The notes under the pieces were generated by a model. That model saw only the letters and a list, made by a program, of their open reading frames with translations. It searched no databases and was not told the DNA's origin. Of a stretch of 64,000 nucleotides of DNA, positions 16,418-25,361 are shown piece by piece; positions within the stretch are counted from its first letter, which is position 1, and every line of letters starts with the position of its first letter. The position numbers were made by a program, and so were the translations under genes. The DNA lies in the NCBI GenBank assembly GCA_910575795.1, contig CAJTGE010000001.1, positions 224,009-288,008 on the forward strand, written 5' to 3'. Source of the stretch: Clostridiaceae bacterium (GTDB lineage Bacteria; Bacillota; Clostridia; Lachnospirales; Lachnospiraceae).

Positions 16418-18250
16418 ATGTGTGGAATTGTTGGCTACATCGGCGATGAGCAGGCGGCCCCGATCCTTTTAAACGGACTGACCAAGCTCGAATACCGCGG
16501 CTATGATTCAGCGGGCGTCGCGGTCTATGACGGGGCGGAAATCAGGATGGAAAAGGTGTCGGGACGCCTTGCGCGTTTAAAGGAGCTGACGGACGGCGGC
16601 CTTACGCTTCCCGGAACGATTGGAATCGGACATACCCGGTGGGCCACGCACGGGAGCCCCTCGGACACAAACGCCCACCCGCATTTTAACAGCGACCGCT
16701 CCATTATCGTGGTACACAACGGCATCATTGAAAATTACAGCGCGCTCAAGCAGGATCTCATCCGGCGCGGCTATGAATTCGTGTCCGAAACCGATACTGA
16801 GGTTCTCGCCCACTTACTGGACCGCTACTACCGCAAGTATAAGAGCCCCTTAGAGGCCCTGACCCGGGTGATGCAGAAAGTGGAAGGCTCCTATGCCCTC
16901 GGCATCCTCTTTAAAGACTTCCCGGGGCAGATCTTTTCCGCGCGCAAGGACAGCCCTCTGATCGTGGGCCAGAGCCCGGAGGGTAATTTCATCGCCTCCG
17001 ACGTCCCGGCCATCCTGCAGTACACGCGCGACGTATTCTACATGAACAACGAGGAGATCGCCGTTCTCTCCCGCAATGAGATCAAATTCTACAACGTGGA
17101 CGAGGAACTGCTCGAAAAAACGGCGGTGCGCATCGACTGGGATATCAATGCGGCGGAAAAGGGCGGGTACGAGCACTTTTTCTTAAAAGAGGTGTACGAG
17201 CAGCCAAAGGCCATCCGCGACACCATCAGCCCGCGCATTCATGAAAATGAAATCGTGATCGAGGAGCTCGGCATGACGGACGAGGAGATCTGCCGTGTCG
17301 GCAAGATCATGATCGTAGCCTGCGGCTCGGCCTACCACACCGGCGTGATGGCAAAATATATCTTTGAGGGACTGGCCCGCGTGCCTGTGGAGGTCGATCT
17401 GGCCTCCGAATACCGCTACCGCGATCCGATCTTTGACCGCAACACACTCGTGATCATCGTCAGCCAGTCCGGCGAGACGGCGGATTCTCTGGCCGCGCTG
17501 CGCGAATCAGGGGCAAACGGCCAGAAGGTGCTCGGCATTGTCAACGTGGTGGGCAGCTCCATTGCCAGAGAGGCGGATAATGTGATGTACACCTGGGCCG
17601 GGCCGGAGATCTCGGTCGCCACTACCAAAGCCTACAGCGCCCAGCTCGCCGCCTTTTACCTCCTGGCCCTGAAATTCGGCCTCGCGCGCGGCGCTATGTC
17701 CCGGGACAGCTATCAGGCGCTGCTTGACGATTTAAAGCGCCTTCCGGAGCAGATGGAGGCAATCTTAAAGGATCGCCAGCAGATCCAGCGCTTTGCCAAC
17801 CGCTATCTGGCCGCGGATCACATTTTCTTCATCGGGCGGGGCATAGACTATGCCATCTCCCTGGAAGGCTCCTTAAAGCTAAAGGAGATCTCCTATATCC
17901 ACTCCGAAGCCTACGCCGCCGGAGAGCTCAAGCATGGAACCATCTCCCTCATCGAGGAAGGCACCCTGGTCGTGGCCATCTCCACACAGGAGTCGCTTTA
18001 CCCCAAGACGGTCAGCAACATCGAGGAGGTCAAAACGCGCGGCGCGTTTGTAATGGCCCTCACCAGCGAGGATAACCGCGATATCGAGAAGGTATCGGAT
18101 TTCACGGTCTATATCCCGAAAACCAACCGCTATTTCGCCGGCTCCCTGGCGATCCTCCCGCTGCAGCTCTTTGCCTACTACGTATCCTTAGGCCGCGGCC
18201 TGGACGTTGATAAGCCAAGGAACCTCGCGAAATCCGTGACAGTGGAATAA
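16418..18250 (+). CDS. glmS: glutamine--fructose-6-phosphate aminotransferase
   Basis: A 610-aa cytoplasmic enzyme making glucosamine-6-phosphate from fructose-6-phosphate and glutamine, the first step to UDP-GlcNAc. Cys2 (MCGIVGYIG) is the glutaminase nucleophile, with GIGHTRWATHG and the HNGIIENY loop. Two SIS sugar-phosphate domains follow (ACGSAYHTG and SQSGETADS; GRGIDYAISLEGSLKLKE), and the C-terminus is LAKSVTVE as in the family. The length is normal. GGAGG lies 8 bases before the ATG. A nearly perfect promoter is at 16318. It is transcribed alone. Confidence 0.97.
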   Translation: MCGIVGYIGDEQAAPILLNGLTKLEYRGYDSAGVAVYDGAEIRMEKVSGRLARLKELTDGGLTLPGTIGIGHTRWATHGSPSDTNAHPHFNSDRSIIVVHNGIIENYSALKQDLIRRGYEFVSETDTEVLAHLLDRYYRKYKSPLEALTRVMQKVEGSYALGILFKDFPGQIFSARKDSPLIVGQSPEGNFIASDVPAILQYTRDVFYMNNEEIAVLSRNEIKFYNVDEELLEKTAVRIDWDINAAEKGGYEHFFLKEVYEQPKAIRDTISPRIHENEIVIEELGMTDEEICRVGKIMIVACGSAYHTGVMAKYIFEGLARVPVEVDLASEYRYRDPIFDRNTLVIIVSQSGETADSLAALRESGANGQKVLGIVNVVGSSIAREADNVMYTWAGPEISVATTKAYSAQLAAFYLLALKFGLARGAMSRDSYQALLDDLKRLPEQMEAILKDRQQIQRFANRYLAADHIFFIGRGIDYAISLEGSLKLKEISYIHSEAYAAGELKHGTISLIEEGTLVVAISTQESLYPKTVSNIEEVKTRGAFVMALTSEDNRDIEKVSDFTVYIPKTNRYFAGSLAILPLQLFAYYVSLGRGLDVDKPRNLAKSVTVE

Positions 18251-18257
18251 AAAAATG

Positions 18258-18285
18258 TTGACTTTTATCATTTTTCGTGTATACT
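18258..18285 (+). promoter_or_regulatory. promoter between glmS and its terminator-like hairpin
   Basis: TTGACT (18258-18263), 16 bp, TATACT (18280-18285). The predicted start near 18292 lies before the hairpin at 18304, so the transcript would meet two terminators before glnA. Confidence 0.55.
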
Positions 18286-18303
18286 ACTCATAAAAGAAAG
18301 CAA

Positions 18304-18338
18304 GGGCGCTTCGGCTACGGCCGAAACGCCCTTTTTTT
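18304..18338 (+). terminator. Rho-independent terminator after glmS / first glnA leader hairpin
   Basis: GGGCG plus CTTCGGC pair with GCCGAA and CGCCC, followed by seven T. Confidence 0.9.
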
Positions 18339-18345
18339 GCACACA

Positions 18346-18429
18346 GGCGTCCAAAGGAACATAGGTCAGCAAGCTGACGGACGCCCGGCGAATCGAGCAG
18401 GGGAAGCAACCTTCCCCACTCGGTTTTTT
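18346..18429 (+). promoter_or_regulatory. structured leader with second terminator before glnA
   Basis: Outer stem GGCGTCC (18346-18352) with GGACGCC (18379-18385) encloses hairpin GTCAGC-AA-GCTGAC; then a terminator CGAG..GGGGAAG/CTTCCCC..CTCG with six T (18394-18429). Part of it matches the element at 6764-6835. It could be an attenuator for glnA; no known riboswitch class was recognised. Confidence 0.55.
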
Positions 18430-18447
18430 GCCATTGTTTTTGTAATT

Positions 18448-18471
18448 GTTCAGACAACCTGAACGGTTCCT
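18448..18471. repeat. short GTTCAG palindrome
   Basis: GTTCAG, 5 bases, CTGAAC with an adjoining GGTTCC: a truncated member of the GTAAC family, in the glnA leader. Confidence 0.45.
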
Positions 18472-18524
18472 GCTTTTTGCCGGTTCTAAGTCTGTCAAAA
18501 CCCTGACTGAAAGGAGACATGATT

Positions 18525-20621
18525 ATGAAAAAGAACATCCCTGAACTGTACGGAAGCCTTGTCTTTAACGACCGGGTGATGAAGAGCAAGCTGCCGCGCG
18601 ACGTCTACAAGGCGCTCTTAAAAACCATTGAATCCGGCCGCCATCTGGAGCTCGACGTGGCCAACGCCGTGGCGGTCGCCATGAAGGAGTGGGCCGTGGA
18701 AAACGGAGCCACGCATTTCACGCACTGGTTTCAGCCCATGACCGGAATCACGGCGGAAAAACACGACAGCTTTATCAATCCTGTCGGAAAGGGCGAGGTC
18801 ATCATGGACTTTTCCGGCAAAGAGCTCGTAAAGGGCGAGCCGGACGCCTCCAGCTTCCCCTCCGGCGGACTGCGCGCCACCTTTGAGGCCAGAGGCTACA
18901 CTGCCTGGGATCCCACTTCCCCGGCCTTTATCAAGGACGACACGCTCTGCATTCCCACCGCCTTCTGCTCCTACAGCGGCGAGGCGCTTGACAAGAAAAC
19001 GCCGCTTCTGCGTTCCATGGAGGCGATTAACAAACAGGCCCTGCGCGTTCTGCGCCTGTTCGGAAATGAGGACGTCTCCCGCGTTCTGCCCACCGTAGGC
19101 CCGGAGCAGGAATACTTCCTCGTCGATAAAGAGCTTTTCCTCCAGAGAGCGGATCTGCGCTTCTGCGGACGGACCCTGTTCGGCGCGCCCGCCCCCAAGG
19201 GACAGGAGATGGACGATCACTATTTCGGCGCCCTGCGCCCCCGCGTTTCGGCCTTTATGAAGGAGCTCGACGAGGAGCTGTGGAAGCTCGGGATCCCGGC
19301 TAAAACGCGCCATAACGAAGTGGCCCCGGCCCAGCACGAGCTCGCCACGGTCTACACCACCACCAACCTCGCGGTTGACGCCAACCAGCTCACCATGGAG
19401 ATCATGAAGCGCGTGGCAGAGCGCCACGGCCTTGTGTGCCTGCTCCACGAAAAGCCGTTTGAGGGGATCAACGGAAGCGGAAAGCACAACAACTGGTCCC
19501 TCTCCACAGACACAGGGATCAACCTTCTGGATCCGGACCGGGAGCCGGCTAAAAACCTGCGCTTTCTCCTGTTCCTGACCGCTACCATGAAGGCCGTTGA
19601 TGACTACGGCGATCTGCTGCGCGTATCCGTGGCCACAGCCGGAAACGATCACCGCCTGGGCGGCAATGAAGCCCCGCCGGCCATTGTCTCCATGTTTATC
19701 GGCGACGATCTGGCCGCTGTGCTGGATATCGTGGAACATGATCTGAAATCAGAGGCCAGAAAAGACGTCGCCATGACGCCGGGCCCCCAGGTATTTCCCC
19801 ACTTCGTAAAGGATACCACAGACCGCAACCGCACCTCCCCCTTTGCCTTTACCGGCAATAAATTTGAATTCCGCATGCCCGGCTCCGCCCTGTCCGTATC
19901 CGGTCCCAATGTGGTCTTAAACACCGCCGTGGCAGAGGTCCTTAAGCAGTTCGCGGATCGCCTCGAGACGGTTCCCCCCGAAAAACTGGAGACAGAAGTG
20001 CACATCCTCTTAAAGGAAACCATCAAACAGCACCGCCGCATTGTGTTCAACGGGAACGGCTACACAGACGAATGGGTAGAGGAAGCGCACAGAAGGGGCC
20101 TCTACGATCTCCCAAGCTGCGCCGAGGCTTTCCCCTGCTTCGTCGCCCCCAAGAACGTAAAGCTCTTTACCGAACACCAGGTATTCACCGAGAGCGAGCT
20201 CTTCTCCCGCTATGAGATCATGCAGGAAAACTATATAAAAACCATCCAGATCGAGGCCAAAACCATGGTTTCCATGATGGATAAAGCCTTCCTGCCCTCT
20301 GTTCTGTCCTATATAAAAGAGCTCGCACAGACCGCCTCCTCCGTTAAGGCCCTGGTTCCCCAGGCGCCCACCGCCGCGCAGGAGACGCTCATCGATGCGC
20401 TGTCCGGCCTCTACGCCTCCATATACCGGCAGAAGGAGGACTTAAAGAACGCCATTGCCAAAGCCACCGGCATGCCGGATTCTATGGATAAGGTGCGTTA
20501 TTGCAGGTCTATTCTGGCGAAGATGGATGAAATGCGGGTGGATGCCGATGAGGCGGAGAGGCTGGTTCCGGATGCGTTTCTTTCTTATCCGGCTTATGAT
20601 AAGCTTCTCTTTTCTGTGTAG
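18525..20621 (+). CDS. glnA: glutamine synthetase, type III
   Basis: A 698-aa ATP-dependent ammonia-glutamate ligase of the long GSIII (GlnN) class found in Bacteroides and Clostridia. Motifs: HWFQPMTG near residue 70, [23 protein letters not shown], the ATP-site [13 protein letters not shown] and [15 protein letters not shown]. There is no GSI adenylylation-loop Tyr, as expected. The ATG at 18525 ([10 protein letters not shown]) has GGAG 8 bases upstream; the ATG at 18519 is too close to that site. A promoter and two terminator hairpins lie in its 275-base leader region. Confidence 0.96.
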   Translation: MKKNIPELYGSLVFNDRVMKSKLPRDVYKALLKTIESGRHLELDVANAVAVAMKEWAVENGATHFTHWFQPMTGITAEKHDSFINPVGKGEVIMDFSGKELVKGEPDASSFPSGGLRATFEARGYTAWDPTSPAFIKDDTLCIPTAFCSYSGEALDKKTPLLRSMEAINKQALRVLRLFGNEDVSRVLPTVGPEQEYFLVDKELFLQRADLRFCGRTLFGAPAPKGQEMDDHYFGALRPRVSAFMKELDEELWKLGIPAKTRHNEVAPAQHELATVYTTTNLAVDANQLTMEIMKRVAERHGLVCLLHEKPFEGINGSGKHNNWSLSTDTGINLLDPDREPAKNLRFLLFLTATMKAVDDYGDLLRVSVATAGNDHRLGGNEAPPAIVSMFIGDDLAAVLDIVEHDLKSEARKDVAMTPGPQVFPHFVKDTTDRNRTSPFAFTGNKFEFRMPGSALSVSGPNVVLNTAVAEVLKQFADRLETVPPEKLETEVHILLKETIKQHRRIVFNGNGYTDEWVEEAHRRGLYDLPSCAEAFPCFVAPKNVKLFTEHQVFTESELFSRYEIMQENYIKTIQIEAKTMVSMMDKAFLPSVLSYIKELAQTASSVKALVPQAPTAAQETLIDALSGLYASIYRQKEDLKNAIAKATGMPDSMDKVRYCRSILAKMDEMRVDADEAERLVPDAFLSYPAYDKLLFSV

Positions 20622-20661
20622 GTATGCTTTATGATTCCTTCTTAGACGTACGGTCGTGAGA

Positions 20662-20967
20662 GGGGCGCCAGAGCCAGCCTCTATATCCATCAGGAACCCA
20701 TAGAAAACCGCCGGCACTTAGCGAGGTCTTTTCTAGAGCGTGTTTGAAAATTGCTTTCTGCCAGATGTGCGTTCCGCTTTGTGGGAGATTTGTGCCAAAT
20801 GAACGCGGCGCAGCGGGCTGCGTTAAGTGAATTTGGCACAAATATACCGCGAAGTGGGGCGTGCAGATGGCGGGAATGAATTTTCAAACACGCTCTAGTA
20901 CCGCTGCGCTTTTCTCCGAGCGGAAGCGGGGTTCCGTTGGATATAGAAGCTGGCTCTGGCGGCCCCC
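20662..20967. repeat. outer palindrome interrupted by a second element
   Basis: Left arm GGGGCGCCAGAGCCAGCC plus a TATATCCA block (20662-20700) pairs with the right arm ending GGCTCTGGCGGCCCC (20920-20967). Between the arms sits the CTAGAGCGTG element. The right part (CCGCTGCGCTTTTCTC, AGCGGAAGCGGGG, GGATATA) recurs at 55393-55437. Confidence 0.7.
20733..20898. repeat. CTAGAGCGTG palindromic element (MITE-like), 166 bp
   Basis: Ends are CTAGAGCGTGTTTGAAAA and TTTTCAAACACGCTCTAG (perfect inverted repeats), with inner pairing of CAGATGTGCG/GTGCAGATGGCG and TTGTGCCAAAT/ATTTGGCACAA. One arm recurs at 46465-46506. It has no reading frame of note. Confidence 0.85.
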
Positions 20968-21007
20968 TTCATGCCCCCCGCCAAGCAGCACAACTGACCT
21001 CCCGCAA

Positions 21008-21046
21008 AAAATAAAAAGAAAGGGGCCGCATCCCCTCTCTTTTCAT
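21008..21046 (-). terminator. codY terminator
   Basis: Minus-strand AAAGAGAGGGG, loop ATGCGG, CCCCTTTC then TTTTTATTTTTT, 33 bases after the codY stop. Confidence 0.85.
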
Positions 21047-21078
21047 GTCACAACCGCTCCCAAAGCCTTCCGTCCCGT

Positions 21079-21858
21079 CTATTTCGTCTCCGCCTTAAGC
21101 GCCCTCAGCTCATCAAACACCACATCATTCAGCACCTTGATATACGTCCCCTTCATCCCCGAGGAACGCGACTCAATCACGCCCGCGCTCTCAAACTTGC
21201 GCAGCGCATTCACGATCACGGATCTCGTGATCCCCACCCGATCCGCAATCTTGCTGGCCACCAGGATCCCCTCATTGCCCTCCAGCTCGTCGAAGATATG
21301 CGTGATAGCCTCCAGCTCTGAGAAGGACAGCGTGCTGATCGCGGATTTCACGATCTGGATCTTCCTTGTCTCCTCTGCGTTTTCCTCGTTCACGGAGCGC
21401 ATCATCTCAAGGCCCACGACCGTCGTCCCGTATTCGCTCAGTATGATATCGTCAATGTCGTACTGCGAGTCGGATTTATAGATAAACAGGGTGCCCAGCC
21501 GCTCGCCGGAGATATCGATGGGGGTGATGATCGCCTGGTATTTGCGCACATTCTCCTCCGCAAAGCCCAGGGTCGCCAGGTTTACATTCTCCTTTGTGGA
21601 CAACACGCTCAAAAGCCGCTCATTCAGCAGGCGATCCACAAAGCCTCCCACCTCGTCCTCAATCAGCTCCTCTATCTCGTCAATGCCGGGGTGAATGGCG
21701 ACTCCCAATACCTTGCCTTTCTTGCTGATTACAAGAATATTCGATATCAAAATTTCGCTGAGTACCTCGCAGATATCGTTAAATACAACCTTGTGCGAAT
21801 GATTGTTATGCAACAACTTATTGATCTTTCGGGTTTTGTCCAACAACTGAACACTCAT
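21079..21858 (-). CDS. codY: GTP- and branched-chain-amino-acid-sensing repressor CodY
   Basis: A 259-aa global regulator. The N-terminal GAF domain (1-155) binds isoleucine/valine; the C-terminal winged helix includes ASKIADRVGITRSVIVNALR (201-220), the conserved CodY recognition region. The length matches the family. AAAGGAGG lies 9 bases before the ATG. It is last in the comM-dprA-topA-codY run but has its own promoter at 21920. Likely targets in this window include leuCD, but no clear CodY box was found there. Confidence 0.97.
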   Translation of the reverse strand: MSVQLLDKTRKINKLLHNNHSHKVVFNDICEVLSEILISNILVISKKGKVLGVAIHPGIDEIEELIEDEVGGFVDRLLNERLLSVLSTKENVNLATLGFAEENVRKYQAIITPIDISGERLGTLFIYKSDSQYDIDDIILSEYGTTVVGLEMMRSVNEENAEETRKIQIVKSAISTLSFSELEAITHIFDELEGNEGILVASKIADRVGITRSVIVNALRKFESAGVIESRSSGMKGTYIKVLNDVVFDELRALKAETK

Positions 21859-21919
21859 TGCCAGTTACCTCCTTTACTTAATCTTTTTGCAATTTTGAAA
21901 TTATTTCCTTTATATAAAA

Positions 21920-21948
21920 ATAGTAACACAATTGCGGACTAATAACAA
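21920..21948 (-). promoter_or_regulatory. codY promoter
   Basis: Minus-strand TTGTTA (21943-21948), 17 bp, TACTAT (21920-21925). Downstream, an AATTTC-AAAATT palindrome weakly recalls a CodY site; autoregulation is only a guess. Confidence 0.5.
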
Positions 21949-22003
21949 GAGATATTCCGGTTTTTTCAATTTTTTTTAATAATTAGAGTGCCAGCAGGTC
22001 TTG

Positions 22004-22038
22004 AAAGGCGCTGATTTAGCGTCTGATCCGCCTTTTTT
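22004..22038. terminator. hairpin between topA and codY
   Basis: AAAGGCG pairs with CGCCTTT across an 18-base loop; the T-run is best on the plus strand, but on the minus strand it could also slow topA read-through. Confidence 0.45.
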
Positions 22039-22116
22039 CGTGGCGGCAGACGCAAGTTTCCCCGCCGCGCCCTTTTTTCTGACCGGGGTTTTCCCTGCCT
22101 TTCAGGCATAACCGCT

Positions 22117-24195
22117 TCAGTCTTCTGTCTTTGCCTGCACAAATCCGCAGTTTTTATCAGAGCACAGAAGCTTGTTTCCTTTTTCGAGCATCATGCTGCC
22201 GCATTCCGGGCAGACCTCCTTTGAGGGCTTCTGCCAGGACATGAAATCACAGTCCGGATTGTCCACACAGCCGTAATACTTGCGCCCCTTTTTCGTCTTG
22301 CGCAGCACGATATCCTTTCCGCACTTCGGGCAGGCGACGCCGATCTTTTCGAGATAGGGCCTGGTGTTTTTACAGTCCGGAAAGCCGGGGCAGGCTAAGA
22401 AGCGGCCGTGCGGGCCGTATTTTATGACCATGTTGCGGCCGCAGTTTTCACAGATTTCTTCCGTCACCTCGTCGGCGATCTTGACAGCGTCCAGTTTATC
22501 CTCCGCTTCCTTGACCGCCTCCGCCAGATCCGGATAAAAATTCTCGATGACCGTCTTCCACTGCACGCTGCCGTCCCCGATGCCGTCCAGCAGATATTCC
22601 ATGTTGGCCGTAAAGGCCAGATCCACGATGGAGGGAAACGCCTGCTTCATCATGCCGTTGACCACCTCGCCCAGCTCTGTCACGTAGAGGTTTTTATTCT
22701 CCTTTGCCACATAGCGCCTTGCTATGATAGTGGTGATCGTGGGCGCGTACGTACTGGGGCGTCCGATCCCCTGCTCCTCCATGGCCTTCACCAGCGAGGC
22801 TTCCGTGAAATGCGCCGGCGGCTGCGTGAAATGCTGGCTGCTCACAAGCTCAACAAGGCCAAGCTCCATCCCTTTTTCCAGCGTCTCGGTAAGAATCCCG
22901 CCCTCCTCCTTGTCCTCATCCTGCATGTAGACGGACAGAAAGCCGTCAAATTTGATCAGGGAAGCGGAAAGCGAAAATAGGCGCTCCCCGGCCGCGACCT
23001 TCACTGACGTCGTCTCATAGACAGCCGGCTGCATCCGGCTGGCGGTAAAGCGCTTCCAGATGAGCTGGTAAAGCCGGAATAAATCCCTGCCCAGGGATTC
23101 CTTTACCTGCACCGGCGTCAGGGTGATATCCGTCGGGCGGATCGCCTCATGCGCGTCCTGGATCTTGGCGTCCGTCTTTTTCTCCTGCCCGCCCTGGGAG
23201 ACATAATCGTTTCCGTACTGCTCCCCGATAAAGGCCCTGGCCGCCGCGTCGGCCTCTGCCGCCACGCGCGTCGAGTCCGTACGCAGATAGGTGATAAGGC
23301 CCACAGTCCCGCGCCCCTTGATATCCACGCCCTCATAGAGCTGCTGCGCCAGGCGCATTGTCTTCTGCGTGGAAAAATTCAGGGTCTTGGCCGCCTCCTG
23401 CTGCATGGTGCTCGTCGTAAAGGGGATCGGCGCGCGCTTGATGCGCTCGCCCTTTTTCACCTCGCTAACGGTATAGGAGCAGCCCTCCAGATCCTTTACT
23501 ATCGCGTCCAGCTCTTCTTTATTATGAATGGCCTGCCGGCCGTCCTTTGTGCCGTAATACTTCGCGGACAGCTTCCTTTTCGAGCCCTTTGCCTTTAAGC
23601 TCGCCTCCAGGTTCCAGTATTCCTCGGGAATAAAGGAGCTAATCTCCTCCTCCCGGTCGCAGATCATCCGCAGCGCCACGGACTGGACGCGCCCTGCGCT
23701 AAGGCCCCTCTTGACCTTAGTCCACAAAAGCGGGCTGATGAGGTATCCCACCATGCGATCCAGCATCCTGCGCGCCTGCTGCGCGTCCACGAGATTCATA
23801 TCAATCACCCGCGGCTCCTTTAGAGACGTTTTCACCGCATTTTTCGTAATCTCATTAAAGCTAATGCGGTAAATCTTTTTATCTCTGGCCTCATCCAGCT
23901 TCAGAGCCTTGATAAGATGCCAGGAGATCGCCTCGCCCTCCCGATCCGGGTCGGTTGCCAGATAGATCTTATCCGCCTTCTTGACCTCCCGGCGGAGCTT
24001 GGCCAGTATATCGCCCTTTCCCCTGATTGTAATATATTTCGGCTCATAATCGTGCTCTATGTCGATCCCGAGCTGGCTCTTGGGCAGATCACGGACATGG
24101 CCGCCGGAGGCGTCCACCTCATAGTTGGATCCCAGAAATTTTTTAATGGTCTTTACCTTGGCCGGCGACTCTACAATTACAAGATTCTTTGACAT
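22117..24195 (-). CDS. topA: DNA topoisomerase I
   Basis: A 692-aa type IA topoisomerase that relaxes negative supercoils. The Toprim domain begins at LVIVESPAKVKTI with DPDREGEAISWH; the catalytic Tyr is in GLITYLRTDSTR near residue 300. The C-terminus has three four-Cys zinc ribbons (CENCGRN..CPGFPDC, CPKCGKD..CVDNPDC, CPECGSM..CSDKNC). AGGAG lies 6 bases before the ATG. It is 9 bases downstream of dprA and certainly co-transcribed with it, the usual clostridial order. Confidence 0.97.
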   Translation of the reverse strand: MSKNLVIVESPAKVKTIKKFLGSNYEVDASGGHVRDLPKSQLGIDIEHDYEPKYITIRGKGDILAKLRREVKKADKIYLATDPDREGEAISWHLIKALKLDEARDKKIYRISFNEITKNAVKTSLKEPRVIDMNLVDAQQARRMLDRMVGYLISPLLWTKVKRGLSAGRVQSVALRMICDREEEISSFIPEEYWNLEASLKAKGSKRKLSAKYYGTKDGRQAIHNKEELDAIVKDLEGCSYTVSEVKKGERIKRAPIPFTTSTMQQEAAKTLNFSTQKTMRLAQQLYEGVDIKGRGTVGLITYLRTDSTRVAAEADAAARAFIGEQYGNDYVSQGGQEKKTDAKIQDAHEAIRPTDITLTPVQVKESLGRDLFRLYQLIWKRFTASRMQPAVYETTSVKVAAGERLFSLSASLIKFDGFLSVYMQDEDKEEGGILTETLEKGMELGLVELVSSQHFTQPPAHFTEASLVKAMEEQGIGRPSTYAPTITTIIARRYVAKENKNLYVTELGEVVNGMMKQAFPSIVDLAFTANMEYLLDGIGDGSVQWKTVIENFYPDLAEAVKEAEDKLDAVKIADEVTEEICENCGRNMVIKYGPHGRFLACPGFPDCKNTRPYLEKIGVACPKCGKDIVLRKTKKGRKYYGCVDNPDCDFMSWQKPSKEVCPECGSMMLEKGNKLLCSDKNCGFVQAKTED

Positions 24196-24204
24196 ATCAG
24201 ACTC

Positions 24205-25317
24205 CTACTCCAGTTTTCTTGTATAATACTGATTCAGCGGCTGGAGAACCATGCCCTTAAGCTCCAGCTTCAAAAGGGCCTCCATGCAGTCTGCCATGGA
24301 CAGGCCGCTCGCCTGCATGATCTCCTCCAGGTGCTTAGATTGTAAATCGAGGCAACTATACACCATTTTCTCCGTCTTGGCAAGTGTCTTCTCCGTTTTT
24401 TTCTCTTTTTTCTTTTTTCCTCTAATACATTCATGCTTTAATTGGAAAAAATCAAGGATGTCCTCCGGAGATGTAACCATCGCCGCGCCCTGCCGTATCA
24501 GCCCGTTGCAGCCGGCGCTCAGCGGATCTGTGCGCCTTCCCGGAAAGGCAAATACTTCCTTCCCCTGCTCCAGCGCCAGATCGGCTGTGATAAGGGAGCC
24601 GCTGCGCGCCCTTGCCTCCACTACGATCACCGCGTCGGAAAGCCCGCTGATGATCCGGTTGCGGCACGGAAAATGCCAGGAGAGCGGGGACTCTCCAGGC
24701 CCGTACTCGGAAAGTATACCTCCGCGCTCCAGAAGCGCCCTGTAAAGCCTCTGATTCGAGCTGGGGTAACAGACATCAATCCCGCTCCCCAAAACAGCGC
24801 AGGAAGCCCCGCCGTTTCGCAGCGCGCCCTCCTGCCCCGCGCCATCGATGCCCCTGGCCATCCCGCTCACCACCTGGACGCCCGCCCGCGCCAGCTCCCC
24901 GCCCAAAAGCTCCGCCTCCTGCCGCCCATAGGAGGTGCAGCTCCTGGCCCCAATCAATGCCGCGCTGGGCGCTTCGTCTGACGGGAGCGTCCCTCTCGCA
25001 AAAAGCCATCTTGGCATATCATACATATTCCGCAGCCGCTTCGGATATTCCGGATCCGAGGGCAGAAGGAAGCGTATCCCCTCCCGCAGCATGGCGTCGT
25101 ACTCCCTGCGCCGCAGGCTCAGCTCCCCCCGCGCCGCCTCCATTGCCTCCACATCCCCCTTTGACAGAAATCCGAGACTTAAAAGACGCTGTTTCTTCAT
25201 ATTATATACCGCCTCATAGCTCCCGGCGCATTCCAGGAGCTTTCCCGCCTTCACCGCTCCGATCACGCCGGTCCGGCTCAGCCAGTACGCATACTCCTTT
25301 TCCGCAATAAGCGTCAT
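24205..25317 (-). CDS. dprA: DNA-processing protein DprA
   Basis: A 370-aa protein that binds incoming single-stranded DNA and loads RecA during transformation. The Rossmann-fold core runs from about 105 to 310, with AALIGARSCTSYGR, GMARGIDGAGQEGAL, CAVLGSGIDVCYP and the SGLSDAVIVVEA / SGSLITADLALEQGK motifs. A basic linker (KKKKEKKTEK) leads to a C-terminal winged helix. AGGAGG lies 7 bases before the ATG. A 20-base end of the GTACTC repeat lies just upstream in the comM-dprA gap. Confidence 0.95.
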   Translation of the reverse strand: MTLIAEKEYAYWLSRTGVIGAVKAGKLLECAGSYEAVYNMKKQRLLSLGFLSKGDVEAMEAARGELSLRRREYDAMLREGIRFLLPSDPEYPKRLRNMYDMPRWLFARGTLPSDEAPSAALIGARSCTSYGRQEAELLGGELARAGVQVVSGMARGIDGAGQEGALRNGGASCAVLGSGIDVCYPSSNQRLYRALLERGGILSEYGPGESPLSWHFPCRNRIISGLSDAVIVVEARARSGSLITADLALEQGKEVFAFPGRRTDPLSAGCNGLIRQGAAMVTSPEDILDFFQLKHECIRGKKKKEKKTEKTLAKTEKMVYSCLDLQSKHLEEIMQASGLSMADCMEALLKLELKGMVLQPLNQYYTRKLE

Positions 25318-25336
25318 ATGTATTCCTCCTCTTTTG

Positions 25337-25360
25337 TCCCTGATGTACTCCCGGAATCCC
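25337..25360. repeat. solo end of the GTACTC-end element
   Basis: GATGTACTCCCGGAATC matches the terminus of the 150-160 bp elements (nearly identical to the right end of copy 1). It begins right after the comM stop, 20 bases before dprA. Confidence 0.6.
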
Positions 25361-25361
25361 G

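Noticed and set aside
18618..19739. Long open frame opposite glnA (373 codons)
   Set aside because: Antisense shadow of GC-rich codons; no ribosome site, no family, and glnA is certain.
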